A stretch of DNA of 64,000 nucleotides, taken from NCBI GenBank assembly GCA_007922195.1, contig ML682090.1, positions 766,537 to 830,536 on the forward strand, read 5' to 3'. The first letter of the stretch is position 1, and the number at the start of each line of letters is the position of its first letter. The position numbers and the translations under genes are program-made. Of the stretch, positions 11,781 to 23,369 are shown one piece after another. The stretch comes from Podocnemis expansa. Lineage: Eukaryota; Chordata; Testudines; Podocnemididae. Below the pieces are notes generated by a model. It saw nothing but the letters and a program-made list of their open reading frames with translations. It was not told the DNA's origin and made no database searches.

Positions 11781-13060
11781 TGTCACAAGAACCTATCAAC
11801 AAGACAGTGGGAAGCCAGGAATGTTTCCGTTGTGGAAAGTCTGATTGCCATGCATCTAAACATTGGTATAAAGACCTCCTAGAGTGTCAACCATGTGGCA
11901 AAAAAAGGACACACTAAGTGTGCCTGCAAACATAAGAAAAAAGAGTCAAACAGAACAGGTGAGAAGGAGAGAAAGACACCTACTCCCTGGAAGACCGAAA
12001 AGGAAAATGTGCATGCGGTAGAGCAGGCGTGGGCTGATCAAAATGGCACCCAGTCAGAAGAATTGCCATTCTACATCTTGTCCATGGCAGCTGGCTCACA
12101 TTTACACTGGGTAACCCCGCTGGTGGAAGATAAAGTTGTATGCATAGAAGTGGACAAAGGTGCAGCAGTTTTCCTGGTCTCTCACACTGTGTATAAGGAG
12201 AAGCTAAAGCATCTTTCACTGAAGCCAACCAAAATTATTCTGAAGACGTACACTGGAGAAGCTATACCCATGTCGTACTACTAACATTAAAGTGAAGCTC
12301 AGCGGATGGATTCCTCAATTGCCACTGTGTGTGGTGGAAGGCCTTTAGCTAGCCTTAGAGGCACATCAGGGGCCGGAACAAGCTGTAAAATCTGCGTTGG
12401 ACAGTTATCCATTCAAAAGCCTCTGGACACCTTCTGACCATCCTACAGAGACACACCTCCTGCTACTACCAAAGCATCTCTGGCCTTTCTAATGATGGAA
12501 CAACAGCTGCCACTTGCTTTGATCTGCTGAAACCCTCCACAGCACAAGTCATTCAACATAAACAGCATACTCAAGTCCTCAGACATGCACACACATCAAA
12601 AGATTTTGATCCTGACCAACCTCTTCTAGCTTGAAATAATACTTCTGGAGCTAAATGTATCCCTGCTATCGCCATCACCAAGATAGCACCTGTCTCCTAT
12701 ATTGCCTAAACCACAAATGATCTCACCAAGCAGTGGCTTGTATTGTTGTCAGGTCATAGAAGCCCCAAGAACACATCTCCAGTTGAACTACCTGACCTCA
12801 CCATTGCAGATGAGAAGTCCTTGAGTCAAGAGGCACTTGATTCTGACTACCCTCCTCCATCCACCTCTGCAGCAAATACAGAATCCTCACCTGTTCAATT
12901 TCTGATATCTGATCCCATTTTTAGAGAAACACCAATAAGGCCTTCCAGTGCAACACCAAAAGTTCGCTGTAATCAACCTAAAGAGAACAGGCCTCCTCGA
13001 TGCTTGAATCTTCAGGTAGGGCAAACCCACAATTATGGGACAGAATAATCCCTGGGATTT
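11781..13060 (+). pseudogene. Ty3/Gypsy retrotransposon relic: nucleocapsid, protease and C-terminus of pol, with RT and integrase deleted
   Basis: From about 11815 the frame reads a CCHC-type knuckle region (ECFRCGKSD, then CQPCGKKGHT after a small frameshift). A retropepsin-like stretch follows in 11895-12284, with the catalytic DTGA replaced by DKGA. Downstream the frame is full of stops, and the reverse transcriptase and integrase cores are not recognisable. The piece at 12743-13048 ends in RPPRCLNL, resembling the end of Gypsy polyproteins. It is a dead, internally deleted copy in the gene A intron 2. Family assignment rests on the knuckle and protease pattern. Confidence 0.7.
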
Positions 13061-13146
13061 AGATGGGAAATAAGGCAGTCTGGCCTCGTTTTCGAGTTTA
13101 GTGACTGTTGTGTAGAATAGTCATTTTCATTCATGGGAGAGGAATA

Positions 13147-13770
13147 TGTTGTGTGTTTTGTGTCTTGCAAGGCTGTAACTAGGCTGGGACAAGAAGGGCA
13201 AAGCCCAAGGCACTGAATTTTAGAGGGGCAGGGAACGAATCTGGCTCCTTACCACCCCTGTGGAGCTGAATTCATCCCCAGCCACCACGGGGAACCAGAT
13301 CTGTCCTCGGCATCCTCTAAAATTCGGTGCCCAAGGCTTCCGACTGTCTGGGACTTCAGCTGCCTTCCAGCGGCAACTGCAGATGGATCTGGTTTCCCCC
13401 TGCCCCAGCAGTGACAGGGAGCTGGATCCATGTCCAGCCACTGCCAGAAGGCAAATGGGGATGGATTCGGCTCTCTGCTACCTACTGAATCCAGGTGGAG
13501 ATGGATCAGGCTCCATGCTGGATTGCGGTCTGGGCCGGGGGAAAGCGCCTTTGGGGCTGCTTGCCCCAGGTTCCAAAATAGCTAGTTATGGCCCTGGTGT
13601 GCCACCTAGCTTATTGCCATAGCACAGAGTTACACTCTTATAGAATAACTTCTGGCTGCTCTCAGAGTAGCTGAATAAACCCCTTGGTGTGTATTTACAT
13701 CTCTGTGTGTCCTTCTGCGCTGATTTCTGGCAGAAAGCAAGTAACATCCAGGGATCCAAACATAACACTG
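13147..13770 (+). mobile_element. Probable 3' LTR of the Gypsy relic, interrupted by a hAT element
   Basis: A purine-rich run (gggagagga) precedes a tgttgtgtg start at about 13148, as expected at a 3' LTR. After the interruption, 13597-13770 holds a 'gctgaataaacccc' polyadenylation-type signal and ends near 'aaacataaca'. Boundaries are approximate, and no partner 5' LTR was found. Confidence 0.4.
13168..13596. mobile_element. hAT-like miniature element inside the LTR
   Basis: Inverted ends CAAGGCTGTAACTAG (left) and CAGGGCCATAACTAG (right, reverse complement). The flanking 8-mers (gtgtcttg, gtgtgcca) match only in part, so the target duplication is doubtful. GC-rich interior, no coding. Confidence 0.6.
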
Positions 13771-14059
13771 CCTGCTCTCTGTTTTCACACCATGGCATGC
13801 AGCTCTCTGAGACAATGGTGAGACATGTGAGCAGTCATCTGAGGTTCAGATAGATGTACAGCTAGTAACATCCGCATTTGCTTGGCCCACATTTTGTGCA
13901 CATATGCCAAATAGCGTTCCAAAAAATGAAGGTGAGGAATTACTCTGGGCACTACCAGAGGCTGTAGCTCAGTCTAATAGGATGAATATAGATTAACAAA
14001 AGAATTTAGCCACACTTTAATCTCAGGGTTTTCACTGCTAGATCTCAGAAAGCCTTGCA

Positions 14060-14195
14060 AAGTGACTGAGTGTCATTTGTGAGTATCATTTCCCCAATTA
14101 TATAGGTGGGGGAAACTGAGGCACAGAGGACAAGCAAACTTCGATCCAAGGTTGCACAGCACTTCAAAGACAGAGCTGGGACTAGATCTCAGGTG
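14060..14195 (+). mobile_element. MIR SINE fragment
   Basis: Contains the classic MIR core: ggggaaactgaggcacagag, then a 'gttgcacagcacttca' block and 'cagagctgggactagatctc'. The same element is in the equivalent intron of genes C (39605-39735) and D (62110-62290), so it predates the gene duplications. Confidence 0.85.
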
Positions 14196-14199
14196 ACAT

Positions 14200-14980
14200 T
14201 CTCAAATGAAGCAGGGCTGAGGTTTTCTGGAGCCCTAGACGCCTGTGACTTTGGCCACCACCCGGGGGGGTGCAGAACCCGGGGAAATCGGCCTCTGCAG
14301 GCCCCCCCCCGGGGGAGGAGGGGCAGTGCAACCTAGCCCAGAGGCCATCCCTGTACTCCAGCTCCTCCCCTGAGCTGGGTGCAGAGCGGGCCAGTGTGGG
14401 GGCTGGGCTCCTCTGTCCTGCCCCACCTCTGAGCTGGCCCACTCCACCCCTGGGCCACCCGTTCCTCCCTGGGGGTGGGGCAGACCAGCCAAGAGGAAAG
14501 GCTGTTTTTTTGCTCTTAGCCAACCTTTATCACCTCCAGCCGGGGCAATATCCCCTCTCAACCCCCCCAAGGATGGCCCTGAGGGAGCACCCTTACCACC
14601 CCCTGTTGTTCGGTGCACTAGGCTACAGCCTAGGTCACCTCTATAGATTGACCCACCCTGAATCCCAGTCATGGGTCCTCACCACCAGACTTACCAACTC
14701 ACCCTATGTGTTTTGCACTGAACTGAACAAGATGGGCTTAAATGAGGAGTGTCTCTTTAAGAGATTTGCTGGGGTCTGAGTTGCTCCTGCTGGGCGGATT
14801 TAGCCGTCTAGACCCAGAAGTTTCCAGCATGTAGTGTGTAGCTTTGAGCATGCTCTGCAAGGGTCCCTGCTAGCGCAGTGGTCAGATGCCTGAGATCAAG
14901 CAGCCAGCCCAGGGCAATTGCATTGAAGAGAGCACTTGTGGTTTGTGCTAGGGGAGAAGCTGAGCCAGGAGCAGACAAGC
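14200..14980 (+). other. Intron 2 of gene A: GC-rich insertion without recognised genes
   Basis: 14230-14680 is GC-rich and interrupts DNA that is otherwise collinear with genes C and D (the MIR-flanking tail 'accagact.accaactc' resumes at about 14690). Long overlapping frames on both strands are composition artefacts. Its origin is not recognised; a DNA transposon is likely. Confidence 0.4.
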
Positions 14981-14995
14981 AGGCTGGTTTCCCCC

Positions 14996-15200
14996 CAAAA
15001 AATGAGGAGTCATGTGGCACTTTAACAGATTTATTTTTCGTGAATGTAAGTTCACCCATCTTCAAAGCATCTGACAAAGTGGGATTTTCTCCCACGAAAG
15101 CTCATGCGAAAAATAAATCTGTTAGTCTTGAAGTGCCACCTGACTCCTTGGTTTTTTTGCTGGACTAGACTAACACAGCTATCCCTTTGGAAATTGGTTT
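14996..15200. repeat. Head-to-head inverted pair of the 'actcctt' repeat
   Basis: Left arm begins gaggagtcatgtggcacttt; right arm ends agtgccacctgactccttgg, its near-complement. The centre is the usual tctcccacgaaagctcatgc block. It could form a long hairpin in RNA. Similar pairs occur at 9470-9600, 50320-50465 and 63395-63600. Confidence 0.8.
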
Positions 15201-16135
15201 CCTCAACTCTGAGGCATTTTTGCTTCAGGTCAGTAGCCTTGTTAACCTTCCAACAGGGAAGTCTGGAGGCAGTGGTCACAGAGTAGAGATCATTTGGAAA
15301 GAACGGTGGTTTCTTTTAACTTTATACTCTGGTTTGTGGGCTTAACTACAGTTCTTGACTGTAATAAGGGGTAAGAGCCAATTATATATTTTGTTATTGT
15401 CAGAGATGTATTTTTGTTTTGTAACAGGGTATTTATATATGTGTATAAGTAAATGAGTGTTGACTGAGTAAGCTGAGCGGATAGCAGTGCTCCCAGCAGA
15501 GGAAGGAAAGTCTTCAAGGACTCATACTGAGGATTTCTGCTGCCAGAGAGGAGGGAGCTGCTTCTTCTAACACAAGCCTTTGAACTTGGTGATTTGAGAC
15601 CATAACAGACTCATGTGGATACTGCTAAATAGCCACTATGTGTTATAGATCTGTATACTAATCATTTTGTCTCCTTTCATCAGAAGGTTTATAAAGTTAA
15701 TGTTTAATATAGTTCATTGCTTTTGGGTTTTTTTAATAAATTCTGAACAGTCTTTACTGTGAGCCCCTCTAGGACTGAATCTTTGTCTTCAGGTGCTTCA
15801 CTGTAGGAGTTTGGGTTTATTCCTGCTGGGCACTGGAGAAAGGCAGTACAGGTAAACTCTAGCCCACCTCAAGGTTACATCAGCACTCAGTAAATAATTT
15901 ACAATGATCACATCAGGACAAATGTCCAAGCAGTGATAGGGAGGGACAGTTCTCCTGTGGTGGATGCCCCATGGTGTAAGACACGACAGCTCGAACAGAC
16001 AAGTCATTAAACAGTAAAAACTTGCTTCACTGCCAGTGGCAGGGTAGGAGATGGAAACAGATTAGCTGACTGAACATTAACAGGTTTTTCTGCCCTCTAG
16101 TTTCTGCAACTCAGCTGCCTCTCCCTTTCTTTTAG
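15201..16135 (+). other. End of gene A intron 2
   Basis: No exon recognised in 15201-15780. The last 350 bases match the DNA before the C1 exons of genes C and D, including the 'caggacaaa' and 'ccatggtgt' or 'ccatattgt' blocks before the C1 acceptor. Splice acceptor tttag at 16131-16135. Confidence 0.6.
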
Positions 16136-16444
16136 ATGCCTCCGAGTTGACACTTTCCATCCTGGCACCCTCCATCCCAGAGGACACTGAGCTTCCCTTC
16201 GTCATTCCTCTGCTCTGCCGACTCTCTGATTTCGCTCCTCCCTGGACTATGGTCTGGGACACTGGTAAGGAGGAGCCTGAGGGTCAGATGGATCCTGGAG
16301 CCATAGATGGGAAAGGTGTCTTTAGCATTTGGAGTCTAATGACAATCCCTTCTGAGAAGTGGAACCAAGAGACGACCCACACTTGTACAGCTAAGGAGAG
16401 CAGCACGGGGAGACTCCTCAGTGCTACAGTCTCCAAGGAAACAG
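16136..16444 (+). CDS. Gene A exon 3: C1-set Ig domain
   Basis: Phase 1-1 exon of 309 nt (103 codons with the split Asp). It shows C1-set features: PLLCRLSDF with Cys at residue 28, VWDTG Trp at 41, and WNQETTHTC with Cys at 84. The SDF after the first Cys and the 'EKW' before the second are typical of Ig light-chain, TCR and MHC constant-type domains, not of the C2 or I sets found in most innate receptors. It sits between V and TM. The donor is the weak g|gtccag; if unspliced, the frame adds nine residues (GPVSHHQT and one residue from the split codon) and stops, so a truncated soluble form is conceivable. Confidence 0.85.
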
Positions 16445-18082
16445 GTCCAGTATCACATCATCAAACCTAACCTACCTCCTGGGACTGCATGCCTCACTCT
16501 TGTGGCACCAAGTATCAGTGATGTTTACTGCAAGCTAGAGAAATAGACAGAATCAGATAGGATCCCTCAGAAGAATGATAAATAATGGGACAAGGAGGAG
16601 TTTGGAAAACTCTGAGAGGGTGCATGAGTTACGGGACACACTTTCATTCATCTTCCCCATCCTTGATTTATTTTTTCAACCCCCAGTGGTGAGAAATGGG
16701 TTTCTGGTTATAAGTCTGGAAAGGCCCCACAAAGAAAGATCAGGCAATACAGACAACACTGAAGAGGTTTATTTACAGTACCAGTACTGGGAATACTGAA
16801 CAAAGCAGTGTTAGCTTCAAAGATGGAAGTAACATGGCAATTGCTTATATACACAGGCAGCTTGTTTACTTGTTTAAACTAGTTTTTCTAGCACTTTGGG
16901 AAAAACAAGTCCATCTATGGGAAGAGGGTCAGGGTGGTGGTGAAGGGTGGTCTTTACAGGTTAGGAAATACTAGCTTCCATATAAGGCAAGGGAGGGAGG
17001 GGGTTGGATAGGTGTATGTGACCTGAGGTATGCATTGAATGGAGAGTGTGTATATGTCACAGCAGACAGGCTGCGTGCCACCCACCCAGACACTCTCTAT
17101 GCTCACGAGGCCTGGCTTGCTTGCTTATCCTAACATGGTCAAGCAGCCAAATCCTCCACTGCTTGTGAGAAGACCAAAGATACAGAAGGGTCATTTGGGA
17201 TGAGCAAAAGGGGAATACTAGGAGCATCAGAAAGGAAATCAAAGGGAACAGCAGGATGAACATCAGGATTAGCTTCCTGACCATGAGATCTAGCATATCA
17301 TGGAACATAAGCTCAGGGGCAGGGATGGAAGCCACTAAATGAGGCTGGAAAAAGCCCTAGCCATTATAACAGGAAATAATTCTGTATTGGCACAAATTGC
17401 TCCATGGAACGATGTCCAGTGCTAGCCAGCAGGATTAGGGCTCCTCTATAATTTTACTAGGTAACTCTAGGGTCCCAGCCATCCCAATGAGAAGTGACAC
17501 TCAGCCAGTGTAGAAGTCAGAGGATTTATTAGCAATCCAGTTTGTACACCACCTAGGACAGTTGGTTTTCAGATTAACCAGGAAGTATAGCAGTAAACCC
17601 CAGGACAAGCCCCCGGAGATCCTGCCTCTCAGAACCCCATTTTCCTACCACCTTCTTCCTCTCTTTGCCCTTTGTTCTCCTCCCCAGCCAACCGACCCGA
17701 TCCCGGTCTAAACCGGCCACAACCTGTGTCACCAACAGGGGGTCCAGGTAAGGTCTATCTAAAGCCCCTTCCCCCTAGCGATTCTTATAGTTATCACACC
17801 CTCGTGTCCCATCACCAGAATTCCTGTGTCCAGCACCAAAGTACAGGAGCAGAAAAGAAGAGCATTTAGGTATCGCCCCTGAAATCCTAAAGTAGCCCAA
17901 GAGGTTTTCTTACTTCATCACACTCTGTTGGGCTGTGGTGTAAATTTTTGCCAACATGGATATCAGTAAAAGCTTTAACATTGACGTAGTTTTGCCAGGA
18001 TAAAGGTGACTTACAACACCACAGCTGACTTGAGTTCCTGAGCTGGAGGAGCTATTCAGGTAAGATTACAGTGGCAAAACAT
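16445..18082 (+). other. Gene A intron 3, with unidentified insertions
   Basis: 16445-16715 and 17090-17450 are collinear with the gene C intron (40125-40800). Both copies contain a 'cag|tggtgagaaatgggtttctgg' stretch that looks like an acceptor, but the frames after it are not conserved. 16715-17090 and 17455-17930 are absent from C and are probably transposon insertions. The second has a reversed polyadenylation-like 'tttatt' near one end. Neither is identified. Confidence 0.45.
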
Positions 18083-18444
18083 CAGAGGCAGCCGTAGACA
18101 ATTGGGGCCCTAGGTGAAGGCCCATTTTGGGGTCCCTGTAGGCCCCCACTGCTACCCTCCCAGTGGCCTCAATCCCCCTTGCAGCCCTAAACACATCCCC
18201 TCCACTGTCCCAACTCCGGACTGGTGTCCCCTCCATGGCTCTAGATCCTGTGTCTGCAGCCCCTCCTGTGGCCACGTGCCTCTGTGACCCTGGCTTTCAC
18301 CCACCCCCAGTCTCAGGGCCGGCTCCTTCTATAGCTGACTGAGGCAGATGCATGTTTTGGGTTACACAAAGCAGACAAATGGGCCTATTACTGCTTGGGG
18401 CCCTAGGTGTGCTCCTGCTCCACCTACCTCAAAAGCTACCTCTG
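18083..18444. mobile_element. hAT miniature element in gene A intron 3
   Basis: Inverted ends CAGAGGCAGC (left) and CAGAGGTAGC (right, reverse complement). Flanks are caaaacat (18075-18082) and caaaacgt (18445-18452), an 8-bp target duplication with one difference. Gene C has a single caatactt at the equivalent place (about 40914), the empty site. No coding capacity. Confidence 0.85.
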
Positions 18445-18857
18445 CAAAACGTTTAAGTTTAGTCGACCCCTTCAACAACCAAACAAATTCCAGAGGACAC
18501 AGAAAAGTGTGTCCAGCCTTCTGTTAATTTCCTAAATGCGTCAGCATTTGCTAGGGAAAACAGAACTGGCTAAAATCTGACCGAAAACCTCAAAGATCCG
18601 CACATTACAGAAATCGGCAGATGGGAAGACAGAAAGACATTGCAGGGCAGATTGTTGGCAAATATGATTTCTGCAAGGTCCCTGTCCCCTTTGCACATCC
18701 CACTCCCCTTACAGAATAGAACTGCAACATGCTATAAAGCATTGAATAATGGATGTTCAACTTTGGGAAAAAGACCTCCCTTACTCCATTGTGTTCCATG
18801 GCACATAGAGATAAGCAGCCTATCTGTTCTGACAGGAGTTTTTCTTCTGCTCTGCAG

Positions 18858-18971
18858 AGATAAATGATGCAACAGATTGCATGGTTGTGCTCTATGCTGG
18901 GCTGCCCTGCATTTTCATCCTTCTCCTTATCCAGCTTCTCATCTTGCTCTACAGAAAGTGCCCCATCAGAG
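18858..18971 (+). CDS. Gene A exon 4: stalk and transmembrane helix
   Basis: Phase 1-1 exon of 114 nt. It encodes EINDATDC, then the helix MVVLYAGLPCIFILLLIQLL and ILLY, ending with the stop-transfer RKCPIRG. There is no Lys, Arg, Asp or Glu inside the helix, so there is no visible handle for adaptor chains such as CD3-zeta, FcR-gamma or DAP12. NKp30 and activating NITRs do carry one. This points to a receptor that signals through its own tail. The Cys in the stalk could form a dimer bond. The acceptor is tctgcag at 18857 and the donor gtaact at 18972. Gene C has an exon of identical length. Confidence 0.88.
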
Positions 18972-19058
18972 GTAACTCATTCATAATTCTGCCAGCTACA
19001 AAGTAGCCACTCCTCACACATCCACATAACTTTCCTTTTCTCTTGTTCCATCCATCAG

Positions 19059-19108
19059 GGAGAGCTGTGCAAAGAGGGAATCAGATACCTATGAGGAAGA
19101 TCCCACAG
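19059..19108 (+). CDS. Gene A exon 5: cytoplasmic segment 1
   Basis: 50 nt, entering in phase 1 and leaving in phase 0; codes GRAVQRGNQIPMRKIPQ. Acceptor catcag, donor gtaacc. The gene C version is 3 nt longer with the same phases. Another frame of the same exon reads ESCAKRESDTYEEDP and also looks plausible, but the upstream phase and the next exon exclude it unless another splice site is used. Confidence 0.7.
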
Positions 19109-19154
19109 GTAACCTGGCTTTTCAGCTTTTGGCCCATCAGAAAGACAAAGTGTA

Positions 19155-19325
19155 TAGTATCACAGAAGATTAGTGTCTGAAGGGACTTCAGAAGGCCATC
19201 TAGTTCAACCGCCTGCTCAATGCATGACTAACACCAACTACAGCATGCCAGCCCATGCATTAACCACAGAAGCTTAAAACCATCATCCTGGCCAAATAAC
19301 TACCCAGATCTATAGATTGCCTCTT
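19155..19325 (-). mobile_element. CR1 LINE 3' end fragment (antisense)
   Basis: Reads tatcacagaagattagtgtc, then 'gaagggacttcagaaggcca' and a 'tctagttcaaccgcctgctc' block, the reversed CR1 tail. Confidence 0.8.
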
Positions 19326-20636
19326 GAATTCTCATTTGAATTTATTCTGCTCTGCCCTTCTAGTGGAAGTATTGTGTAGGGTTTTTGTACAGAAAAACGT
19401 CCAGGTTCCAACCCAGAGATGGCTGTTGGGCAGAGATATTCAAATAGTGTGGAGAATATTTCTGTAGGGGTCATCTAATTTCACTTCATCCATATCATAG
19501 CCACCAATGTCACTGAGATATCTTCACACTAAACTGAGCACCCAGGACAAAAGACAACAACTGAGGCCATCTGCACCAAAGATGTCTCCATGTTCTTATG
19601 AAAGAAATGCCAATCAGCTGATTCTCTTTGAATTTGCCAAATAAAATTATTTGTTGGGATAAGCTGCACATCAAGCAATCAAGGCTGGTGAAAAATGTTT
19701 TAGAGGAAGTCAGAAGGGCTTGCAATTCCAAGTCACTTCATGGCCATCCCTGGGGAGGGTGAGGTCCAAGGCCTTTGCAGAGCTCCTGGCCCTGCCCATC
19801 ATGGGGGAGGCAGGGCAGCCAAGAGGCCAAGCTCCATGCACCTGCCCCACCCCTGAGCCAGTGCATGTGCTGACAATCAGCAACCCTGGGTGCTTGAAAA
19901 CACTGCACAAGGCAGTATGGGACAGGTGAGCAAGGCTTGCCAAACCATAGAGCCCAGGGTGGTCACCCCACTCACCTCCCTGGAAGATCAGCACTGAATG
20001 ACTTAACAACAAGGGATAAAATCCTTAGGACATCACTGCAATGCCAGCACTACAATATGCCTTGATGTGATAGAGATGAGAATTTGGCCCAGGTTACTGA
20101 AATGATCCTAGCCTGTACAACCCCTTGACTAGTTATGTAATGTTTCTGGAGCTGAATTGGTCCTGGGATGTTAAAGAGAGAAGGTGGTTGAACTAACATC
20201 TTTTATTGGAGCAACTTGTGTTGGAGACACAGAATCTTTCAAAGCTCAAACAGAAGGATTGTCTCTGTCTCAAAAGAGATTGGTACAGGAAAAGATATTA
20301 CCTCATTCCCACCCCACCCCCTTGTCTGGTTAAAGCATTCAGAAATAACAGAACAACTGGATGGGGGCAGGAGGTGTTTTTTCCATTCTCTGATTCAGCC
20401 ACAAACCATTGGGCACTCATGACCAAGTCACTTCAGCTCTTAGGGTTTCTGGGTTTTTTCCCCAGTTTCGTGGCCTTCTGTATTTCTACTGTAAACTCTT
20501 CAGAGCAAAGCCTGCCTCTGCCTATGTGTGCACAGTGACCAGCACACAGGGTCCTCTCAACCTCCACTGGGCTTTCAAATGCTGTCTAGTATAAAGAATC
20601 AATAACAATATCAGTTCTTTACTTTTTCTCTTTCAG

Positions 20637-20681
20637 ACTGAATATGCAACTCTGCCATACAACAGAAACCCACCTCTTTGA
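20637..20681 (+). CDS. Gene A exon 6: tail with ITIM-like motif and stop
   Basis: Acceptor tctctttcag at 20636. Reads TEYATLPYNRNPPL then TGA. TEYATL fits the relaxed ITIM pattern (S/T/I/V/L)xYxx(L/V/I). Such motifs, once phosphorylated, recruit SH2 phosphatases (SHP-1, SHP-2) and dampen signalling. The total over six exons is 903 nt including the stop, so the frame closes exactly. Gene C has the same exon with TEYTTV. Confidence 0.82.
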   Translation, partial: TEYATLPYNRNPPL

Positions 20682-21800
20682 CTTTGTAAAAACTGGAGAT
20701 GCAAAAAGGAAAAATATGGAAAGTCTCATGTTTGTACCATGCATGATGTGATGGAAATTTGCTTGAAATACAATCACTTCCCTAGTATCTCTGAACCCAT
20801 AATCTGGCCTGACAACTCCATTCTTGCAAAAAAGCCACATGGCATCACTATTGATTTGCCTGCAGGTTCATGGGGCATTGGTTTTACATGTCACTTCCTC
20901 CACCACAGCACCTCTCAGAGAGCTTGACATCTGCTCCTGATTACTAATGGAATTAGCTGCTTCCAACTCCCATCATCATGTTCCCACAGCCTTCCCTCAC
21001 TCCCTAAGGTGCTATACCATTCCTCTGCCTGGTGTGACTGCTCCTTTTTCTTGCTTGGGCCCTCTAACCAGCTCACCAAGTGGTTTGCCTTCAAACCCAC
21101 TACTCTGATTGTGCCACTTAACTCATGGCTGGTATGGAAACCCAGGTCTACACTCAACTCTTGTTTCCAGCACAGGAAATTTTGAATCACCAGCCAAAGT
21201 CTATAGCATCCCACCTTTCTGAGGCTTCCCTGATCATTTTCCTGCTTAGCCTCTGATGCCACAGCTCTGCACTTTCTCTCTAGACCCCTTCCATAAGGAC
21301 CTAGATCTCCAAGGTTTCTATTCCAGCCCTTACTTCTTTTTCTTGCACCTAATCAGACAATAACTTCAGAAATCCTCACTGCAACCTTGTACTGCTCCCA
21401 GCCTCCTGGCTTTTATACTATATCATTCACAGGTTACTTAAGCCACCAAGCTCCCCTCAGCTGTGGCCTATCCACTTAACTGATCCCTTCTCAGCCTCAT
21501 TTACCCAATACTAGCCCAGAAGGGGGAACACCCCATCACACCCCCTGTCACCAGGAGGGGTATTTGGTGCTGATTTAGCATAATAAGATGTAGCTTCACA
21601 AATTGAGCAAGTGACATCACATCCTGTTACTGAAGAGGGTATCCTGTCATGCAGTATGGAGGAAACAATTGAATGGGATCCCAGCCCAAAGCACACAGGA
21701 TATGAATGGTTTGGCTCTGTGTGACAACACTAGTAACAGCAGACGCTCCCACCCACAATAAAAAAGCCAAACTTTGATAGAGTTGGAAGCCACACTCTTC
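20682..21800 (+). other. Probable 3' UTR and 3' flank of gene A
   Basis: 20880-20930 and 21525-21790 match the 3' flank of gene C (42825-43040), while 20935-21520 is extra here. An aataaa signal at 21757-21762 (acccacaataaaaaagcc) may be the polyadenylation signal. That is an inference, and an earlier site is possible. Confidence 0.4.
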
Positions 21801-21804
21801 AGAT

Positions 21805-21898
21805 TAAAAAAAGCAAGGAGTCTTGTGGCAATTAAAGATTAACATTTATTTATTGCATGAGCTTTCATGGGAGAAAATCCCACTTTGTCAGATGCTTG
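21805..21898 (+). repeat. 'actcctt' family repeat, plus orientation
   Basis: Contains caaggagtcttgtggca and the gcatgagctttcatgggaga block, ending agtgggatt-type sequence tttgtcagatgcttgg. Confidence 0.75.
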
Positions 21899-23369
21899 GG
21901 GACTGGGTCCAGCCTGCAGCATTGTGATCTGGCCCGTATGCTCACAGTATCACTCAGGTACGGTGCATCCATCCTTCTGTAGATGGAAATGGGGAGGGGC
22001 AGATGTGTATGTGCCAAACATGAGACAACAGAGGCTGAGACCATGGAGCCAGGTTGCAAAGGACATTGCTAGGAGCAGGGTCTAGCTTCCTCACTGGTTC
22101 AGAGCCAGCAGTCTTAAGGATCACAAACTTTCCTCAGATTCACAGTTATCAAGAACACCAACACCACAACAAAATTGTAGCCTGTGTTAACATAAGCTAA
22201 TACACCTAATCCATATGACCTTTATATGAATGATATCAGTGTAGCTGTATACAGTATATGTTAGGGCAGTAAGCTCCCCACTTCAGTGAAGGTCTTTTAA
22301 CTTATATAGGCACTTATTTATCCTCACAACCACATTGCATAGTAGGGAAGAAGATTCCCATTTTACAGCTGTGGAATTGAGGCCCAAAGAACTTTGAGAA
22401 TCCCAGGCTGGCACCTTGACAGCCACACCAGTTTTCCTCTCCCAAAGGATGTGTGTAAGTCCCTTCGGCCAGGAGGGGTGTTTGCATGATATTCAACCTC
22501 CCCTGGAGCTAGGTACCAATGAGACATGGATCGGAACCTTGGTCTTACTCTGGGTCCTTTGTGCTGCTCCAGTGACACAGAGGGACCAGGAACTGGCTGT
22601 ATATGCCAGGGGGTAAAAAAGCAGTAGCATCAGCTCTTGCTACCCAAAAGCATTCAGCATGTGTATGGCTAGCACCTCTGCTTAATATGCAGAAGGTCCT
22701 AGGTTCAGGCCCCAGGGGGGTGGACTCAGTGATCTCATGAGGTCCCTTCCAACCCTATGATTCAATTCTATTCTATTCTGATGTGGGCAGAGATTGCTGA
22801 GTGCAGGGTATCCCCAACTGGCAAATGGTGGTTCTTCAGGAGTCACAGCAGCTGTAGTAGTTTAGAGAAGTCACCAGAATGGGCTGGTCTATATATATGA
22901 TCTTAAGATCAATTTGAGATAACTAAAAACTGGGCTAAACAGAGGACCTGGCCCTCATTTCAAGTCAGATTTTATTTAGCTGGAGATTTTAAAAGAGCAA
23001 CTTGGATGCCAGTTAATGTGAACTGGGATGTCAAATCCCTCATGGGGATTCGCACCCTCAGCCTTAATATTCAAGTATAGACAAGGCACAGACATGTCTG
23101 TACTCCTAACTGCATGTGTAAAAGCTGTGGAGAGGAGATAGATTTGGAATCTGTTAGTGGGAATTTCAGTTTCTTCTCTCTGTAACCATTTTGCACATCC
23201 CTCTAAGGAATGTGTGTTATGTACATATTAGCAATAATACCATACAAGTAGGATTTGCCCCAAAGTATCCCAAGTGGAATGACTCCAACAAACTTTCACA
23301 TTCTAGCCCCATTCATTCCATTCTCTAAGGGTTCAACTCCCCATCCTTTCCTAAAATGACAGCAATAAC
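21899..23369. other. Intergenic DNA between A and B
   Basis: A MIR-like fragment (22310-22420, reversed order 'tttacagctgtggaattgag') and a tRNA-headed SINE (listed separately) are recognisable. The rest shows no exon, RNA gene or repeat I can name. Confidence 0.5.
22655..22792 (+). mobile_element. tRNA-derived SINE with CR1-like tail
   Basis: The head has tRNA-like promoter boxes, with B box ggttcaggccc. The tail 'gatctcatgaggtcccttcc', then aaccctatgattc and attctattct repeats, matches the CR1 3' end. This pairing of tRNA head and CR1 tail is the known structure of turtle Pol III SINEs. Confidence 0.75.

Noticed and set aside
14182..14779. Several long frames on both strands
   Set aside because: GC-rich, C-run-rich insertion; no splice sites in phase and no domain signature.
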